From positions 1 through 64,000 of the forward strand of contig CALVEA010000002.1 of the NCBI GenBank assembly GCA_944326455.1: a stretch of DNA of 64,000 nucleotides, given 5' to 3'. This document shows, one piece after another, positions 36,201-45,743 of the stretch. Both the position numbers and the translations under genes were made by a program. The notes under the pieces are model-generated. The model saw only the letters and a program-made list of their open reading frames with translations, ran no database searches and was not told where the DNA came from. The DNA comes from Candidatus Gastranaerophilales bacterium (GTDB taxonomy: Bacteria; Cyanobacteriota; Vampirovibrionia; Gastranaerophilales; Gastranaerophilaceae). Every line of letters begins with the position of its first letter. Within the stretch, counting starts at the first letter, position 1.

Positions 36201-37997
36201 GATGTTATTACGGCGATGACCGGTGCCAGACGTTTTGAGGATGCACCTATAGAATTAAGACTTAATGCAGATAACAATAATTATTTTCTTACTGCAAGCA
36301 CAATGGCTGCTGCGATGAATAAGCTCCTGATGGATGTTGTTTATGAAGATTTAGGCAGCTCTGTTTCAGAAAACGATAAAGCCCGTATAATTGATGCACT
36401 GATTGACTTAGCAAATGGAAATTACTTGGGCGGCGGAGTTACTGAACCAATGTCTAAAATAAAACTTCCGCAAATATCTTCTCTGGAAGCAGCGTTTAGT
36501 GAGGTTTTATCGATAGCTGAGGCAAGAGGTCTGAAACTTACGGATGCTGAGCGCAAAAACCTCATAGAAACTGTTGTAAGAAAAGTAAACGGAATGGATT
36601 TAGACAAATATCAAGTTCATGGAGGTTTCGATTGGGACCCTAAAGACTTGGATGCTTCCGTAATCGCAGACAATAACAAAGCTGCAGAAGAAATTTTAGG
36701 TGTAAGAGATAACTACAACAAATATAGTTTATATGTTGTACAACTTGCAAGATTACTTAAAGATGCCTATAAAGAAACAAACCCTTCAGCTTCTTCAATG
36801 GGTTCTATCAGCAATGCATTAAAACAATTTGTGGAGAAATATGATAAAAATACAGTAGAATCCAATACAAATGATTTTAAACGGACTGTCGGTTTTAAGG
36901 ATGCTTCAATTCAAAATGCTTATGGAACAAGGGATATTAAGCTTGTTATAGATATGGCATTGAATCAAGCTGAATTTAAATCCGGCAGAGATTTTGCAAA
37001 CAGACAAGAAATCTTCAATGAGATGTATAAAGCTGCTACAGAGCCTGCCGTTGCAAAAGAAGCAATGATTATGGAAGCATTGAAGGCGCTCATTGGGATT
37101 CCTACAACTTATGCCGGTGATGAATACGGTATGTCCGGTTATGAAGAAAAGGCAAAGAATATTTATCAGCAGAACAGAAATGTAGTTCCATTCTCTGAAA
37201 TGGATAAAGATGATGAACTGGGCAGATACAGACGTAAAATCATGGAAACTGTTAACGGTGCTTTGAAAGATAGAAGTAATCCTGATGCAGCGCCTCTAAA
37301 TAACGGTACTCCTTACATGCTCGATGTGCAAGCATACGGCAGAACTACGGATGAGACATACGGCAGAATTAATGAAATTGAGAAAGCCTTGGCTAATGAA
37401 TCACTTAGTTCTGAACAAAGAAAAGCTTTGGAAGATGAAAAGAAAAATCTGGAACGTGCAAGATCTAATGTTGCATATATGATGCAATCCGGCAACGGAG
37501 ATATGACAATAAGCCTGATGAATTTTGCTGATGTTAATCATTCTAATAGATTTGATTATTTTAAAGCTTACGGTTTAGACACAGAACAAAAACGCAAAGA
37601 CTTTTTCAAAGATAATAATATAGAATCCATAGATGAAAATAATAAATATATACCTATCAGACCAAAATCAGAACTTGATATGATTTTGCTTGGGGCAGGT
37701 ATAGCACTTCCTGCAGGAACAATATTCGCCAATATTAATGCTAAAGACAAGGCTGAATATATTGTAAAAGAGGTTGCAGGCAAGCTGGGTATAGTAAGGA
37801 AAGATGGCGGTAAAATTGTTATGGATGGTCTTACTGCGAAAAACGGCGTGATGATTTTGAAAAAACTAAAAAATGTTGCATTTAAAGGAAGCAATAGCAA
37901 GGCTTTCTATAATTCGCAATATAATATAGTTTCAAATCCTTATCAGCCGGCAAAGACTGTTGAGGAAGGTAAAAGGCTGTCAGTAATCGCAAAATAG
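33216..37997 (+). CDS. Giant GH13 alpha-glucan-active protein, tagged
   Basis: 1593 residues from a GTG at 33216, set by AAGGAG eight bases upstream; an in-frame TTG at 33162 would add 18 residues without a site. It begins with the tag FVNKISSVAQNVGFKGYE. GH13 catalytic regions are present but widely spaced: YDGTFTSEG near 270 (region I), LDWRLDAAKDV near 802 (nucleophile Asp), VAEITD near 852 (acid Glu), GNHDKPRM near 957, and GIPTTYAGDEYG near 1295. About 500 residues are inserted between regions I and II. No signal peptide, so cytoplasmic action on stored glucan is likely. Substrate and reaction type unknown. Confidence 0.85.
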   Translation: MFVNKISSVAQNVGFKGYEHVKNEVGETVMKFNYPYDSANEDCEVQIFRVERLDNYDYKVVETPIARIPLKPEGVNVNIQDITNLDKEDAFAYKVVLTDKKTGVSREAADTGVKIKQLNNGNFGFRLTDDYGKDPISNYKYTLVTRKGTTPMVQGAGYLITPDSYMPGARYKGFSDSNTGEIEYDEKYQKETENSVKHFSRVYGGNLAGMELMIPKIKEQGYTVLFSTPIANGAKGWSLGYWNKNNMQVSPGMGNTENFASFFRKLYANGMKYVYDGTFTSEGLEGIHFQYARRWAEQNPQTYYWFRMNGLKNSNLGLGVIPKNAEHLRYRVINSPYKYELQSDGTYKNVGNPDYKADKETLFQIYDSTQPGEDQLKALDEAIVNYSNLKAGDPLSINTHDDTVINFVFQIDPKEYARRIDVINDLNKKYDKKISLDSTEGAVLAGQFSNFKINRKTEGGFVTWDANTDLVKMNYHISGYDEKQLQSIVSPTERDYERQMIIRGTKEVQDMAIQAGKYWTGKVKDIQTAYTAKTIGSAKTTEAIKKLAAEGKLPEKAVLSSEALDNILNGNYMLEPKGLMSRDDVTVKSLMRMPLDALEFGENTVGVLSTSYFSNRATTDETIGVSRFDLMKQNNPHLVEPYAKTYNKVNNLFTNQLKGFADEIINKVNESSSEKLIDKDGEYTEYGEYVINLVGQDIAKYALLKALGGDNFKTKILNTGELTYDYDLLMKSTSLKALGINASSPENEAKLLEEKFERGLKALTKTDINFVADSVLKRIAGTDTMSFRIAEAMVDKASAGLDWRLDAAKDVIDMDAVRNEENSFDDSWDYVINFWTKFVNGVKSENPNSNIVAEITDIPDLMRNTYGLDSCPYDGGTDVGQKFNGEPDAFAKFFNETGVTTEAGYSYFFTDLLTSFAPGFDTGSGESYTHNAYKNRLKLLLQTRSADYLRNFYTFMGNHDKPRMIHGLALDMKLFHSNLLNDGKKDFKQNREFRKDVITAMTGARRFEDAPIELRLNADNNNYFLTASTMAAAMNKLLMDVVYEDLGSSVSENDKARIIDALIDLANGNYLGGGVTEPMSKIKLPQISSLEAAFSEVLSIAEARGLKLTDAERKNLIETVVRKVNGMDLDKYQVHGGFDWDPKDLDASVIADNNKAAEEILGVRDNYNKYSLYVVQLARLLKDAYKETNPSASSMGSISNALKQFVEKYDKNTVESNTNDFKRTVGFKDASIQNAYGTRDIKLVIDMALNQAEFKSGRDFANRQEIFNEMYKAATEPAVAKEAMIMEALKALIGIPTTYAGDEYGMSGYEEKAKNIYQQNRNVVPFSEMDKDDELGRYRRKIMETVNGALKDRSNPDAAPLNNGTPYMLDVQAYGRTTDETYGRINEIEKALANESLSSEQRKALEDEKKNLERARSNVAYMMQSGNGDMTISLMNFADVNHSNRFDYFKAYGLDTEQKRKDFFKDNNIESIDENNKYIPIRPKSELDMILLGAGIALPAGTIFANINAKDKAEYIVKEVAGKLGIVRKDGGKIVMDGLTAKNGVMILKKLKNVAFKGSNSKAFYNSQYNIVSNPYQPAKTVEEGKRLSVIAK

Positions 37998-38176
37998 CGG
38001 TGATGCAGGTATTTCCCTTGTAAATAGTTTTTGTTTTTGATATTTTGTAGAAGGTGTGTTTTATGTTTAAAACGTTGTGTATTATCATTGTGAATAAATG
38101 TAAAATTCATACTCTATAAATAGCAAAAAATAAGTTTTAAAAGACTTTTAATATATAGGTACCAGGTGGGATTTGT

Positions 38177-39256
38177 ATGATTAGACCAGTAATGTTATCA
38201 GAAAATAGTGTTGGGTTTAGAGCAAAGCCTGAAAAAGAGCAGGAGGCGGAACTTCCTGAATCAAGGGTATTGCCTAATACCGTAAGCACCAGAATCCGCC
38301 AGAAATTTCAAAAGACCACAAATGCGTTTCTTCAATATCCGCTAAAGGGGTTGAAAGGGGATGTGAACTCTGATTTTTACGAGTTTATTACAATGGGGAT
38401 TGTGCCGTATCTTATCGGCAGCGGCATGTTTATGGCAATGTTTAATTTGGTCAATAAGCATTTGGAGCCTAAATCGAGAGTTTTAGCCGGTATTAATGGT
38501 AAAAAGATGGCATTGGGTGTCGTTTTATACGGACTTTTTAAATCCTTATCTCCGGATTTAGTTACCAGACCTATATATTGGGGTACCGGTGTTGATATTG
38601 AGCATCCGATAGAGCATGTTTACTATCCGCTTCCAAAAGAACCCGGAGAATCAGCAAATATTATGCCGCAGATTCAGCAGCGTAAAATATATGACAGTAA
38701 AGAATTCTTTAGAAAAGATTTGATACAAAAGGATTTGGGCAAAGAATATTATGATAATATAGCAAAGAAAGTCGGTTTGGGTGAAGATTTAAATGACTCT
38801 GTAACTGAGACTACCCCGATTATTCAAAGCGTTGTTTCAACGGCAAAAACTGCTAAAACATTCTCTTCTTACGCTTGGGCAGGTGTAGGAGTCGGGCTTG
38901 CTGTTCAGGACAACTGGATTGATTTCTTTAACGCAATTTCAAATAGAAGACATCATATTTCTAAGCCCGGTGAAACATTTGCTTCTAAGATGGGTAATAA
39001 GTTGAAGAATTTTGGAAAGAATACTATTGATATTTCAAAAAGTTTCGGACGCTCTTTTTGCGGCGCGTTTAAGACATTGTGGACAGGAGCTCCGGGAACT
39101 CATGGCTTTAAAAAACATGCCGGTAAAGCTTGGCTGTTGTTTACGATGGCTTTGACGGCAGGCAGTACGGCAAATTCTATTATAAGAGCTAAGCAAAGCG
39201 GCAAGCTTGAAGATAAAACTATTATAGACAAGTCTGAAGAAAGTACGGTGATTTAG
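38177..39256 (+). CDS. Tagged membrane protein of the glucan cluster
   Basis: 359 residues. The tag MIRPVMLSENSVGFRAKPEK opens the protein. Hydrophobic segments lie near 70-92 (MGIVPYLIGSGMFMAMFNLV), 105-120, 225-245 and 315-335 (WLLFTMALTAGSTANSII). No family is recognised. It ends one base before the next gene (862 residues), which has a similar plan of a soluble N-terminus, membrane segments and a C-terminal helix, so the two may form a complex. Confidence 0.75.
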   Translation: MIRPVMLSENSVGFRAKPEKEQEAELPESRVLPNTVSTRIRQKFQKTTNAFLQYPLKGLKGDVNSDFYEFITMGIVPYLIGSGMFMAMFNLVNKHLEPKSRVLAGINGKKMALGVVLYGLFKSLSPDLVTRPIYWGTGVDIEHPIEHVYYPLPKEPGESANIMPQIQQRKIYDSKEFFRKDLIQKDLGKEYYDNIAKKVGLGEDLNDSVTETTPIIQSVVSTAKTAKTFSSYAWAGVGVGLAVQDNWIDFFNAISNRRHHISKPGETFASKMGNKLKNFGKNTIDISKSFGRSFCGAFKTLWTGAPGTHGFKKHAGKAWLLFTMALTAGSTANSIIRAKQSGKLEDKTIIDKSEESTVI

Positions 39257-39257
39257 T

Positions 39258-41846
39258 ATGGCAGTGAAACCTATACAATTAAATACAGATAATACTAAAT
39301 CTCATACCCCTTACTATAACGCAAAAGGGGCGGTTAAAACTGACGGTATGGTTCGCCCTCTCCGCCCGGAAGGTCATTTAGTGGATGATTCTTGGAGTTC
39401 TAAACCGAAATACTTTATCAAAGATATTGCCTATGATATGAAAGCTTTAAAAGACGGTTTTCAAGGGAATGCGAATGATCACCAGAGCGGACATTTGAAT
39501 GATGTAGGTCTCAAGCTTGGCGGTATTGGTATTGCAACAATGCTTGCTGCAAAAACATCCAATCCTATGGCAAGAATAATGGAATATGTCGGTTTAGGAA
39601 CATTCTTAGCCGCGATGGATATTTTCCCGAAATTAGCTATCTATGGACCTTCTGAAAAAATTCATGGTTTTGATATCGGAAAAGAATATATAGATGAGCA
39701 AGGTCGTAAGAAATCTGTATTCCAGGATGGAAATTATATCCCATTTGATATGTATCAAGGTGATAGACCTGATGAAGATTTGGATATCATTGGTGACAAA
39801 CTCGGTATTCCGCGAGATGTTAAAAACCGTCATGATGTTATAAAAGAACAAATGAGAAAAATAGGTATCCAAAATAATACCTGGTGGATGATTACTGCAG
39901 GTTTTGCAACTCCTGTTATTACAGCACTGGCATGCTGCGGTTTAGAAAAACTCATTGCTCCGGCAGTAGAATCTGTAAGAAATTCAAGGTGTAATTCCAA
40001 TATTACGAAAGCTTTGGCTCTTACAAAAGGTATGAGTGATGACGTAGATGCCATTAAGCCGAATGATTTAAGTAAGAAGATTGAAAAAATTCTGGTAACA
40101 TATCAAGGAAAAGAAATTCCGCAAAATGAAATTGACAGTATAATTAATCTTATTACGAAAGATATGGATTCATTTTCATCTGCAGCGGTCAAAAAAGATA
40201 TAACATCTGTTTTAAGGAATGCACACAACGGGCAGGCTTCTTATGTTATAGAAAATACTTTTGCTGATAATATTATAAATCACATTCAAGCTGTACTTCC
40301 TGCCAGAAAGAAAGATGTATTTGAAAGAGTTTTTGTTCCGTCTGCACCGGAAGTAAATGAAATTTTAAATAAACTTGGTGCCGCAGAAAATATTAATGAC
40401 GAAACGTTACTGAATCTTAAGGGTGAATTTAAGGAGTTATTTAATAGGAAGATTCAACAAGAACCTGCAAATATTCAGACAATATTAAAGGCTCAGCGTA
40501 ATGAAGTTCTTGAGGCTATTTCAAAGAAAATAAAAGAGAATCCGTCAAATTACGTGAATGAGAACCAAATAAAAGAACTTGTCGATTTTGCGAAAGTAAT
40601 TGGAGATTTCAAGCAAAATCAGCGAATGCTTGATAAATACAAATCGTTTAAAACAGAGTATGCTCCGGAGACTGTTCTTGCAAAATCTTATGCAAAATTT
40701 GAAAAAACGCTTCTTGATGTTTTGGGTATAAAATATAAAGACCTGAAAGTAATGAGAGAATCTGAACAGTATGCTCAGGAAATCTTTGACAAGAAATTGT
40801 CAGAACTTGTTAAAGATGAAGCGAAATATGAAAAAGCTGTCAGCAAGCTGGCTAAAGTTATGCAAGATATGGAAATCAAACTTAACGGCAAGAGTACAAA
40901 TGATGCTTACCTTAAAGATTTGATTAATGCTATAGAAAATAATTATAACAATACCGCAATCAGGCTTAATAAAATAGGCGGCTTCAAAGAGACAGTAGAT
41001 TCTCTTGTAAAAGAAGATGCAGCTTCTTTAATTAAGAATTCTGCCGACTCAGCGGAGGCAATTAAATCAAGGCAAGATTTGTTTGATTTTCTTGATGGAG
41101 TCAGAGAAGATGCTTTCAAAGGAAAAGACTATTGGAAAGATTTAACTGAAGAAGGCAGAAAAGAATATGTAAAATACAATTCAAAAGGTGTCGGCTCATC
41201 AAAAAATCTTGAAATATCAAGAATCGTTGAACGTTATCAGGGAGCAAAAAACTCTTTTAACAGAATACTTCATATTTTTGATTTGTACAAGCGTCCAATG
41301 CCGGAAGGCGGTTATGACAAAGAGATTCTTGAAAAAGGCAGAGAAGCTCTAATGAATGCAACATCATCAGAACATACTTTAAAACTAAATATGGTTAATA
41401 ATCAGAAGTTCTACCAGGATGTAATGCAGACAGTTTGGAATCCGAAACTTGAGGCTTCAACAGACAAGGCTTTAGGTTCGTCAGAGTTGGCATCTGGTGA
41501 TGTTGCCGGCAGATTCCGCAAATATATTACCAGATTTAAAGATATAATGGGCAACAATGATATAGATTTCACAAAATCAAATCATGTTTTGGATACCAAT
41601 GCGCCAAAAGCATATACAAAATCATCTCAAACAAGATTGGCTAAATTTAATCTTGTTTCTCAAACCCCGGCGGAGATGATAAAGAATGCTGCAGCAAGAA
41701 GATATGGAAGTGAAAAATGGCTCAGAATAGCTTCAGTAATTGGCGGTACAGTATTGGGTGCAACCGTTCTTGCTCAGTTCTGCTTCGGCAAGCTAAGAAA
41801 TCCTCAGAATTTACAGAAACAGGTGGACTATGATGCAAATAAATAA
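39258..41846 (+). CDS. Large membrane-anchored coiled-coil protein
   Basis: 862 residues. The N-terminus (MAVKPIQLNTDNTK) resembles the first half of the tag. Hydrophobic segments lie near 88-130 and 212-238, then about 550 residues of charged, mostly helical sequence, and a C-terminal membrane helix (IASVIGGTVLGATVLAQFCFG) near 825-850. This looks like a scaffold or tether. Its end overlaps the start of the GH13 gene at 41833. No family recognised. Confidence 0.75.
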   Translation: MAVKPIQLNTDNTKSHTPYYNAKGAVKTDGMVRPLRPEGHLVDDSWSSKPKYFIKDIAYDMKALKDGFQGNANDHQSGHLNDVGLKLGGIGIATMLAAKTSNPMARIMEYVGLGTFLAAMDIFPKLAIYGPSEKIHGFDIGKEYIDEQGRKKSVFQDGNYIPFDMYQGDRPDEDLDIIGDKLGIPRDVKNRHDVIKEQMRKIGIQNNTWWMITAGFATPVITALACCGLEKLIAPAVESVRNSRCNSNITKALALTKGMSDDVDAIKPNDLSKKIEKILVTYQGKEIPQNEIDSIINLITKDMDSFSSAAVKKDITSVLRNAHNGQASYVIENTFADNIINHIQAVLPARKKDVFERVFVPSAPEVNEILNKLGAAENINDETLLNLKGEFKELFNRKIQQEPANIQTILKAQRNEVLEAISKKIKENPSNYVNENQIKELVDFAKVIGDFKQNQRMLDKYKSFKTEYAPETVLAKSYAKFEKTLLDVLGIKYKDLKVMRESEQYAQEIFDKKLSELVKDEAKYEKAVSKLAKVMQDMEIKLNGKSTNDAYLKDLINAIENNYNNTAIRLNKIGGFKETVDSLVKEDAASLIKNSADSAEAIKSRQDLFDFLDGVREDAFKGKDYWKDLTEEGRKEYVKYNSKGVGSSKNLEISRIVERYQGAKNSFNRILHIFDLYKRPMPEGGYDKEILEKGREALMNATSSEHTLKLNMVNNQKFYQDVMQTVWNPKLEASTDKALGSSELASGDVAGRFRKYITRFKDIMGNNDIDFTKSNHVLDTNAPKAYTKSSQTRLAKFNLVSQTPAEMIKNAAARRYGSEKWLRIASVIGGTVLGATVLAQFCFGKLRNPQNLQKQVDYDANK

Positions 41847-43584
41847 AATATTACCGATTAATTTCAGGGCAGTGCAGCCTCATACGGATAAAGTTCAGAC
41901 TAATGAACCTAAGACTGCAGATAGCGATGTTTCTGCAAAATATCTTGAAAATTTAGCTCTTCTTAATACTCCAAAAGTCCAAAAGGTTGAGCTGAATTCA
42001 GACAAACAAATTCCTTATAAGAACAATTTAAAAACAATGATTCAGAATAATGAATCTGTAATGTTGGCAATAGTTCCAAGAACATTCACCGCTCAAGACA
42101 TAAATGGTGATGATAAAGTAACTTTGTCAACGGGAGAAAAAAACGGGACTTTCTTGAGTGCAATATCAAGACTGGATGAACTTAAGGCTGACGGCATTAA
42201 TACAATCCATATTCTGCCTATCCATCCGCCCGGAAAGAAGAATGCGATGGGAACAGCAGGTTCTCTTTATTCTCCTGCAAAATATGTAACAGAAGACGGG
42301 CATCTTGCTATTGACCCAATGATTATAGAAAAAGATGATCCAAGGTCTCCGGATGAACAATTTAAAGCTTTTATTGACGAGTGTCACAAACGCGGTATCA
42401 GTGTAATGCTGGACTTGCCGAGCTGCGCTTCTGTAGATATGTTTGAAGCGGAACCTGATTTGATGGCATACGGCAGAAACGGAGAGGACAAAACTCCGCA
42501 GGGCTGGGCAGATATCAGAATGTTTGAACCTTGGGCAGACGAAGCAAAACGTACTTTAAATCCTAAGCTTTTAGAGATGCATAAACAGTATGTAGATGCT
42601 TGTATTGATTTAGGGATAGATGGTATCAGAGCTGACGTTGCCAGAGCTAAACCTCCGGAATTTTGGGATGCATTAATTAAATATTCACGTCAAAGAGATC
42701 CTGAGTTTGGCTGGCTGGCAGAAAGCTATACTTATGAATGTGCTTCTCCGATGGTAAATATGCCTTACGATAGACCGGAAGATTTGTTAAGAGCAGGTTT
42801 TGATGAATATTACGGACAATATCATATTTTCCACGACTGGAGAAATGCTCAGGAATTTAATGACTATATTAAATTAAATTTGGATCTGTCTCACAGATTA
42901 CCGGCAGGGAAGAGTGTTATAGGTTCTTTCCTCACTCATGATGACAGCTCTTCTATGATACATGGCGGAGAGAATTTCTGTAAATTAACAACAGTATTGC
43001 AAGCCACAATACCAATGTGTAATCCGTATTTTATAGATGGATTCCAAACCGGAGACTATTATGATTACAAGTACAGAAATACTGATAATATAGAAACCTA
43101 TACAGGTAAGACAAATATGGAAGAGCACCGCTACAGATTAGCATTGTTTAATTTGGCGAGAAAACCTGGCGGTGACTGTCCTGATATTGAGCGTGTTATG
43201 CAGGGTGTATTGAAAATGCGCAGCGAGAATTTAGATGTGCTTGCTGATAAAAATAGCAGCTTTATTGAACTTGACAAAAGAGAAGATAAGGATGACCAAA
43301 TAATAACTTATGCCAGACACAACAATGGCAGAACAATTTTGGTTGTAGCAAACAAAAATCCTAACAGAAATGTAACCGGAATTATAGAAATACCTGGTTT
43401 AAAAGCGGAGCAAGAACTCAAAAACATGGTTCCGGAATATGGTGAGCCAAGTGAGTTTCAGGTGAGTGAAGGAGAACTAAAAGTAAATCTTGCACCGGCT
43501 GACGCTTATGTGTTTGAGATTGATACTCCGAATATAGAGGAGGATCGTAAGGATTACGCATACAGGCAGAAAATCAAAGACTAA
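41833..43584 (+). CDS. GH13 alpha-amylase-family enzyme, tagged cytoplasmic paralogue
   Basis: 583 residues from the second of two adjacent ATG codons (41833), giving MQINKILPINFRAVQP, a compact copy of the tag. GH13 regions: INTIHILPIHP, GIDGIRADVARA (nucleophile Asp near 263), WLAESYT (acid Glu near 297) and FLTHDDSSSM (near 368). DINGDDKVTLSTGE near 90 resembles a degraded EF-hand loop. It is a close paralogue of the secreted enzyme at 46224. Without a signal peptide it should act on intracellular glucan. Last gene of the cluster, followed by a hairpin. Confidence 0.9.
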   Translation: MQINKILPINFRAVQPHTDKVQTNEPKTADSDVSAKYLENLALLNTPKVQKVELNSDKQIPYKNNLKTMIQNNESVMLAIVPRTFTAQDINGDDKVTLSTGEKNGTFLSAISRLDELKADGINTIHILPIHPPGKKNAMGTAGSLYSPAKYVTEDGHLAIDPMIIEKDDPRSPDEQFKAFIDECHKRGISVMLDLPSCASVDMFEAEPDLMAYGRNGEDKTPQGWADIRMFEPWADEAKRTLNPKLLEMHKQYVDACIDLGIDGIRADVARAKPPEFWDALIKYSRQRDPEFGWLAESYTYECASPMVNMPYDRPEDLLRAGFDEYYGQYHIFHDWRNAQEFNDYIKLNLDLSHRLPAGKSVIGSFLTHDDSSSMIHGGENFCKLTTVLQATIPMCNPYFIDGFQTGDYYDYKYRNTDNIETYTGKTNMEEHRYRLALFNLARKPGGDCPDIERVMQGVLKMRSENLDVLADKNSSFIELDKREDKDDQIITYARHNNGRTILVVANKNPNRNVTGIIEIPGLKAEQELKNMVPEYGEPSEFQVSEGELKVNLAPADAYVFEIDTPNIEEDRKDYAYRQKIKD

Positions 43585-43611
43585 GCAAACATTAAATAAA
43601 TACAAAATTGG

Positions 43612-43638
43612 AGACCGGATTTAACCTCCCGGTCTTTG
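43612..43638 (+). terminator. Probable terminator of the glucan cluster
   Basis: AGACCGG / CCGGTCT stem (43612-43618, 43629-43635) with a weak T tract (TTTGTCGTGTTT). Confidence 0.6.
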
Positions 43639-43801
43639 TCGTGTTTGCCGGCAGATAGATTTTGCTCTAAATTGGTCATTTTTTTAATTTTATATAACCT
43701 GAAAGTCAAAAATGTTACAATTCTGAGTTACATTCTTTACCTTAAATTAATGTTTATAGTATTATAGAACTGAAGAATGGTTTTAGGAGGTAATCTCAAT
43801 A

Positions 43802-44617
43802 ATGTCTATTGCTTTGGAGCAGAAACAAGGTTTAATTGCAGGTGACGGGCTTTTACCTGTTAAGATGGCTCAATATGCTAAAGAAAATGGGTTTGATGTT
43901 GTTGCAATATCTTTATCAAGCGATAATTATGCACAGCTAAAGAAGTATTGTTCAAAAGTTTATTCATTCTGTCCCGGAGAAGTTCAGAAGATTGAGGATA
44001 CTCTTAAATCAGAAGGTATTAAACAAATTACATTTTTGGGTAAAGTAAGCAAGACAATTCTTATTAAACGTCCGAAATTTGATTCACGTGCCGTAGAATT
44101 TATCAAACAAGCAATCAGACTCAATGATGACAAAGTTATGCTTATGATAATAGAAGAGTTAGAAAAAATAGGTATAACAATTCTTGACCAAACACTTTTT
44201 ATTAAAAATTTGATGATTCCATCCGGAGTGCTGGGAAAAGTTCAGCCGACGCCGGAGCAGATAGAAGATGTAAATTATGGTTACTGGCTGGCTAAAGAGA
44301 CCGGAAAACTTGATGTTGGGCAATCTGTCGTAATTAAAGATAAGATGATTATGGCTGTGGAAGCAATTGAAGGGACTGATAACTGTATCAAGAGAGGGTG
44401 CAAAATTGCCAAGAAAAATTCACGGGTTGTAAAGGTCGCAAAACCGTCTCAAGATAAAAGATTTGATATTCCGGCTATAGGCTTAAGAACCCTTAAGACA
44501 ATGAAAAAGTACAAGGCTGATTTAATTGCTGTAGAAGCCGGTGAGACAATCATTGTTGATAAAGAAGAAGTTGTAAAATTTGCAAACAAACACAATATTG
44601 TGGTAATGGCTGTTTAG
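43802..44617 (+). CDS. lpxI: UDP-2,3-diacylglucosamine pyrophosphatase LpxI
   Basis: 271 residues, normal length. Cleaves UDP-2,3-diacylglucosamine to lipid X in lipid A synthesis, replacing LpxH. Begins GLIAGDGLLPVKMAQYAKENGFDVVAISL, the LpxI start, and contains QPTPEQIEDVNYGYWLAKETGKLDVGQSVV and EAIEGTDNCIKRG, conserved in this family. A strong AGGAGG site precedes it. Separated by one base from lpxB, the next enzyme of the pathway. Confidence 0.94.
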   Translation: MSIALEQKQGLIAGDGLLPVKMAQYAKENGFDVVAISLSSDNYAQLKKYCSKVYSFCPGEVQKIEDTLKSEGIKQITFLGKVSKTILIKRPKFDSRAVEFIKQAIRLNDDKVMLMIIEELEKIGITILDQTLFIKNLMIPSGVLGKVQPTPEQIEDVNYGYWLAKETGKLDVGQSVVIKDKMIMAVEAIEGTDNCIKRGCKIAKKNSRVVKVAKPSQDKRFDIPAIGLRTLKTMKKYKADLIAVEAGETIIVDKEEVVKFANKHNIVVMAV

Positions 44618-44618
44618 T

Positions 44619-45743
44619 ATGAAAAAAGTTTTCGTTATTACAGGGGAATATTCAGGTGATATTCATGCCGGGAAAGTGGTTCAAAACCTAAGAGAATTAA
44701 ACCCTGATATTGAAGTGCAAGGAATCGGCGGAGAGAATCTTAAAAATGCCGGAGCTTTGCTTTTTTGCGACCACTCAAAAATGTCAGCTTTCGGATTTAG
44801 TCTTAAGATGGCAATAGACCATTTAAAACTTGAAAATGACGTAGTTGAATATATTCTTGATGAATACAAACCTGATTTGGTTCTGCTCATTGATTACGGA
44901 ACATTTAATTTAAGAGTTGCAAAGAGATTAAAAGGTCATGGAATAAAAGTTGTACATTATATTCCGCCTCAAGTTTGGGCAAGCAGAAAATGGCGTATTA
45001 AAGGGATAAAAAAATACGTAGATAAAGTGCTTTGTATATTTCCGTTTGAAGAAGATATGTATAAAGAATACGGAATTGATGTAACTTATTGCGGTCATCC
45101 ACTTGTAAAGCAGCTTCCTCCTAAGGCTGATAGAGAAAGATTCTTTGCTGAACACGGTTTGGATTCTAAAAGAAGGCTCGTTTCAGTTTTTCCGGGTTCA
45201 CGCCCGTTGGAACTAAAATTTTTTGGAGAGACCTTTATCAAGGCTGCCAAAAAACTTCAAAAGCAGCATCCGGAACTTCAAATATGTATTTCGCATGCGC
45301 CTAACTTAAAGGATAATGTTTTTAATAAATATATAAAAAATACGGATTTTAAGGTTATAAAAGGCGAAAACCAAGCATTATTGAGTGTTTCTGATTCTTT
45401 GATTCTTGCATCAGGAACAGTTGCTCTTGAGGCGGCTTTGTATCAAACACCAATGATAATCGGCTATAGAGGTCCATGGATTCTTTATATTCTCTATCTT
45501 TTGGTAAGATGTATAAGAAATGTTTCTCTGCCAAATATTATTATGGGAAAGGATATTGTGCCTGAACTTATTCAATCCAAGTTTAATGTTGATAATATAT
45601 GCTACGAGACAGAGAAACTACTGTATGACAAGACTTGCCGTGATGAAATGATAAATGAGTTAGGCAAAGTTAAAGAAAAACTTTCAGATAAATATTCTGC
45701 TCAGGTTGCTGCCGAAACTATTTCAACTATGCTCAATTCTTAA
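44619..45743 (+). CDS. lpxB: Lipid-A-disaccharide synthase
   Basis: 374 residues, usual length. Joins lipid X with UDP-2,3-diacylglucosamine. GEYSGDIHAGKVVQNLRE, GIGGENLKNAG, IDYGTFNLRVAKRLK, YIPPQVWASRKWRIKGIKKYVDKVLCIFPFE-type sequence and FPGSRPLELK are typical GT19 features. A hydrophobic patch late in the protein (WILYILYLLVRCI) probably helps membrane contact. Its end overlaps the convergent ogt gene by 21 bases. Confidence 0.95.
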   Translation: MKKVFVITGEYSGDIHAGKVVQNLRELNPDIEVQGIGGENLKNAGALLFCDHSKMSAFGFSLKMAIDHLKLENDVVEYILDEYKPDLVLLIDYGTFNLRVAKRLKGHGIKVVHYIPPQVWASRKWRIKGIKKYVDKVLCIFPFEEDMYKEYGIDVTYCGHPLVKQLPPKADRERFFAEHGLDSKRRLVSVFPGSRPLELKFFGETFIKAAKKLQKQHPELQICISHAPNLKDNVFNKYIKNTDFKVIKGENQALLSVSDSLILASGTVALEAALYQTPMIIGYRGPWILYILYLLVRCIRNVSLPNIIMGKDIVPELIQSKFNVDNICYETEKLLYDKTCRDEMINELGKVKEKLSDKYSAQVAAETISTMLNS

